Made by a program: the position numbers and the translations under genes. From positions 1 through 23,368 of the forward strand of contig JAKSYS010000807.1 of the NCBI GenBank assembly GCA_022925895.1: DNA of 23,368 bases. Reading direction: 5' to 3'. This document shows, one piece after another, positions 19,739 to 23,368 of the stretch; within the stretch, counting starts at the first letter, position 1, and every line of letters begins with the position of its first letter. The stretch is from Fragilaria crotonensis (lineage: Eukaryota > Bacillariophyta > Fragilariophyceae > Fragilariales > Fragilariaceae). The notes under the pieces were generated by a model. The model saw only the letters and a list, made by a program, of their open reading frames with translations. It did not search any database and had not been told where the DNA came from.

Positions 19739-19857
19739 GTGAGATCAACGGGGGCAACTTCATCGCAGAACAGGACATCAACCACAAAAAAATAAATGAT
19801 CTTAGTGCTGCACAGGTGGGTGGGTGGAATGCTTGCACGCTCTTACGGCAGCATTAG
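19739..19857 (+). pseudogene. Frame interrupted by the retrotransposon (right part)
   Basis: Open from the right edge of the element to TAG at 19855-19857, including NGGNFIAEQDINHKKIND and QVGGWNACTLLRQH. Joined to 14375-14561 it keeps the frame. Unrecognised family. Confidence 0.35.
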
Positions 19858-21789
19858 TAAAAAACGGCAAAGGGTCTTGGCGGCCAACATGCCATTTCGA
19901 TGGTGGCATCGGTCATCTAGCTATTGAACGTGATGGTCTTTAGATTGATCCTTCAAGGTCAGGAGCAGCACAAATTGCCGCTGACTTATCGTCAATGATT
20001 TCTGATGCATCCTGCGGCTTGAGGTGCACAATGAACCAAATTGGGTATACATAAGGCGATTTATGTCCCTTCTTGGATCCATTCCGCTGAACGAGTTTAT
20101 AAAAGTGAACAACCAAGAAATGAAGCACAGGGAAGAGTTGGTGAAACAGGATGACCTAGACAAGCCGCAATCCACAACCAACGTGCTGTCCTACGCTTTG
20201 ACAGCTTCCTGGCTTTTGAGGGCAATGAGGAGCTGCACCAGCAGAGGCCACCAAAGCCACTCCGCATGGTGAGTGAAGACAACTTGTTGCTGCCAGCAAT
20301 GGACATGTTCCTGTGAATGCATTACTCAACTTGAACAACATCCCCATTGTACAAAGAGGCAGGAGCAGGTATGACAATCATGCTCAAATGGCACCTGGCA
20401 GTTGCAGGATGCACCAGGCATGCAAGGTAAGCTCGCTTGGGTCACGCAGGCGTGGCAAATGCCTCAACATCAAACACCAAATGGAGTTCATCCTCATCGA
20501 TGCATGTGATGTAGCTAAAGATGACTCAACCACCGCTGAAAAACTTAGCACAGCAGGAGCTTGAGCTGTAACTCTTGCAGACTCACCATCTTGTGAGCTC
20601 AAATTTCACCTGGGTGGAAGTTGGCATTATGCTCCAGGATGAACAGCCCAGATATTTGCTGGCTGGATGATTGATCCAATGGAGCACCCATTTTGTTGGC
20701 ATCATTGTTCACGTACTAGCCCATATAGTAGGTGGTTCTTGTGCAAATTGAAAGGAAGTCCCTAATCATGTTGAGATGTTGTGGAGCATGAGTATGTTCA
20801 GTTGGCAACACATCCAGCATTGTTTGGTATGCTTTCTTTGATGAAAATGAAGGTTCAATCCCGCAAAGCTATAAGCCTTTTACTCATGGCCCCATCCCTA
20901 TTCCTGGTGAGCTGATGGGACAACAAATGTGGAGAGGATGCGCCTTCCATCATACAGCAAGCTCACAACACAAAAACACTACAAGAACAAGTTTCAGCCA
21001 GCAATTTGCCATCAAAGACTCAGCACCAACAACTGAAACAGAACAAGTGTTGAAAGACAGGAATACTTTGCTAATCTTGACAATGTCGTTCTAATGGTGG
21101 ATACGGACAAGAATATCACTGGTTACAGATTAATCATCTGCCAAGTGAAAGCAATAGGTTAAGGCTATAAAAGCGGAGCAAACATGTGAATTGCTCCTAG
21201 TATGGAATCCAGTTTGGGCAATGAAGAAGATCAAATGGTCACTTCAAGAAAGCAACACAGAATTTGTGCGGGGAGTACGTTGTAAGTCATTGTTATACAT
21301 GGAAGAGAAAAATGAAGGACATAACAACTAACAACTCCGCCTTTACATGTTATTTCCCGTGCCAAGCGCGAAGGGCAGCCATTTCAGGGACATCAAATTT
21401 AGCAGATCAAATTTGCAATGTTGGCCTGGGCCTCGGACCATTGTCATGACGCTCACGCCTCTGGGCAATAACATGGGCATACACGACTATTGAGAAGCAA
21501 TCTCGATCACGAGCTCCATCAACATTTGGTGCTAGTTTCCTAGATTTGCAGAGGACTGTGAACTGATCCATGAGGATACTCGCACAATCCACCAATAAAG
21601 CCGGAACAGACCAATGACGAATGACTCGAAGAGGGATAAAATATTAGTGAATTATTGTCAAAGCATTAGCCCGAGGGAACGAGGCGATTCTAATACTTGA
21701 ACTAGAATAACCTTGAAGAGCAAAACTATAACTGAGGTCCGCAAAAAGCCGAGTATGTTCGTTGGCCATAAGACGCCAGCGCCTATCAC
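19858..21789. other. Decayed region right of the element
   Basis: Plus-strand coding traces occur in several frames, for example RFDSFLAFEGNEELHQQ and LRMVSEDNLLLPAMDMF near 20190-20310, CLNIKHQMEFILIDACDV near 20460-20520, and a 61-codon frame at 21264-21449. All are short and stop-bounded. No motif is recognised. It is probably one degraded element or gene together with 12900-14561. The last few hundred bases before 21790 may include the 3' untranslated region of the desaturase. Confidence 0.4.
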
Positions 21790-23272
21790 TTAAAGCGACG
21801 CAGCTGAGTCGCCAGGCTTGTTCAGCGAAAAGACGAATTCCAAACATTCTCGACAGGCCGATGCCAAGTCAAGTGTCTGTCGAGGAACAACTCCATGCTT
21901 TCGACAGATGTGTTCGTACTCATCATACATCTCGGCGAAATGCGCTGAACAGATGGTCGGCATTGTATGGTGTAATCCCTGATTATTGAGTCCCCGGTGG
22001 CCCACGTCATGATCGGATTACCGACTGAATAATCGAGCGCAGTACTTATCTGTTGCGCGGTCCAACATGAATCGTGGTGCCACTCCATTGCGTCGCTTCC
22101 TGCACATGAGATGTCTGTGTCATCGTCGTCCAGATGATACTCATTCCAATCCACGGCCAAATCTCGGCAAAGAGTGCCTCAGAAGGGAGCATAACCCCTG
22201 CAACGCAAGCAAAAACTGGGTATAACAGCACAAAGAATGAGGGAAGCATGCTGAGTAGTAGCGTTCGTTTGCTTACAGCTGCAGGTATAGGGGTGATATT
22301 CACGTCAAAGTTCGGCGTTGTCGTTTCCAACAAGGTTCGCAACGGCTGCAAGATGCAGGTTCCTAATGTAGTTAAGCAACCTTTCCATATAAATGTCCAT
22401 CCTTGGTTAAAATTGGATGGTTGCACGTAAGGCTCTTGTTCGCGAGCCAGTCGTGCAGCGGCGAAATGATGTACATCAACGTCGTGCTGAGGGTCGTTGG
22501 TATACTGGTGGTGCGACAAGACATGCTGCGGAATCCATACATACACGTTGAATAGAATTGGATGCGCCGTGAACTGAGCCCAAAAGTTGATAGCAGGGTT
22601 TGAACTGAGAGCACCATGGGTGGCCTCATGGACAGTGTGAGCCGCCAGGAGCCACTGAGCCAACGGCAGCATGAGCGTAGCAAGAAAGTGACCTCGCAGC
22701 CATCCCATCCAACAAGTGGCGCACAGCATGGCAAACCCTACCGTTCTCGCCCAGTGTTTCGGAGTCGCCTTCATAGATTCGGTATTTGGGAATCTCCTGA
22801 GAACCATGGCCTGAAGGTCGCGGCGTAGAGCAGAATTAATCTCAGGCACTTGACGAACAACACTATCATCCAACGCAAAGACGTAAGGACCTTGAAGAGC
22901 TCGTTCACTTTCTATTTGACTGCGACGCAGCCCTGCTCGAGTCGGTAATGGAACTTCTGAAACGTCAAGAGTTGGAAGATTAGCGAGCACTGCTTTGGCT
23001 TTCTTTTCACCGTGCATGTGAATAGCATGAAAGATGGGGGTCACGTCTCTTCCTCGAGCGTATTCTAACAACCACCTCCCGCCCTTGTGTTTGTCAGCGT
23101 AATCCTTCAAGTCATACCAAACACCATCAATGCGAAGTGGCAATACTCCGAGACCATTGGCAGTTTGCGTGGTGAGCGACTTAACGCTTTCGCAAGGAAC
23201 ACTGATCATGCATGACGCCGATGGCAAGAAGAAAAGGAGCAAAGACCGAGGTGTTGTTAAGACGCCCTTCAT
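21790..23272 (-). CDS. Cytochrome b5-fusion fatty-acid (front-end type) desaturase, frameshifted
   Basis: The ATG at 23272 opens a frame of 408 codons; two 1-nt shifts (near 22088 and 21993) are needed to reach the stop at 21790, for about 490 residues in all. Residues 1-22 form a hydrophobic leader (SLLLFFLPSASC) that may be a signal or organelle-targeting peptide. A cytochrome b5 domain follows at about 45-100 with HKGG at 62-65 (normally HPGG) and the second heme His in IFHAIH near 82. The desaturase part has HEATH (215-219), HVLSHH (250-255) and, after both shifts, GLNNQGLHH, a QxxHH third box. Hydrophobic segments flank the first box and lie near 335-385. The layout is that of front-end desaturases, which act on acyl lipids in ER or plastid membranes; substrate and position of the double bond cannot be told. 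Frameshifts may be sequencing errors. Confidence 0.8.
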
Positions 23273-23368
23273 GGCCAAAGTCTTGGCGACTTAGTGCCGA
23301 CGTGCTGGCATACGTTGGAAGTGCCAACATAAGTTTTAGAGTGCGTTTAGATGTTTAGATTTTCAAGG
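23273..23368 (-). promoter_or_regulatory. Start of the desaturase upstream region
   Basis: Only 96 bases are available. There is an out-of-frame ATG about 60 bases upstream of the chosen start. No TATA box or other motif can be assigned. Confidence 0.25.

Overview
The window reads as nuclear DNA of a diatom (or a close stramenopile relative). The reasons are a spliced gene with the diatom/stramenopile DUF6824 domain and a short GT-AG intron, a cytochrome b5-desaturase fusion gene, a non-LTR retrotransposon whose conserved blocks match the long LINE-like family I know from diatom genomes, and a tyrosine-recombinase retrotransposon. No tRNA, rRNA or CRISPR was found. The species cannot be told from the sequence. 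Family matches rest on recalled motifs, not on searches.

Layout. 1-2330: gene-poor and decayed, nothing recognised. 2330-3063: long open frames of uncertain meaning, possibly extra 3' exons of the next gene. 3040-3557 (minus): a two-exon DUF6824 gene. 3558-4621: its upstream region, unusually rich in GTAC palindromes. 4622-5346: a 725-bp non-autonomous DNA transposon with perfect 26-bp inverted ends. 5347-6890: decayed sequence with a 57-bp tandem repeat. About 6892-12590 (minus): a dead non-LTR element with an APE-type endonuclease, an RT whose catalytic core is deleted, an RNase H and a C-terminal domain. 12590-14561: decayed sequence. 14562-19738 (minus): a GC-rich DIRS/PAT-type element coding Gag, RT, RNase H and tyrosine recombinase, bounded by split direct repeats. 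19739-21789: decayed sequence continuing the target of that insertion. 21790-23272 (minus): a front-end-type desaturase with a fused cytochrome b5 domain, broken by two 1-nt frameshifts at homopolymers.

The two cellular genes are not evidently linked in function. Most of the window is a graveyard of mobile DNA in which the GC-rich tyrosine-recombinase element is the youngest layer. Its 296/294-bp repeats differ at only three positions, yet its coding frames are broken at least eight times. The desaturase is broken the same way, by single-base deletions at homopolymer runs. Base-level indel error in the source assembly is therefore a serious alternative to true gene death for both.
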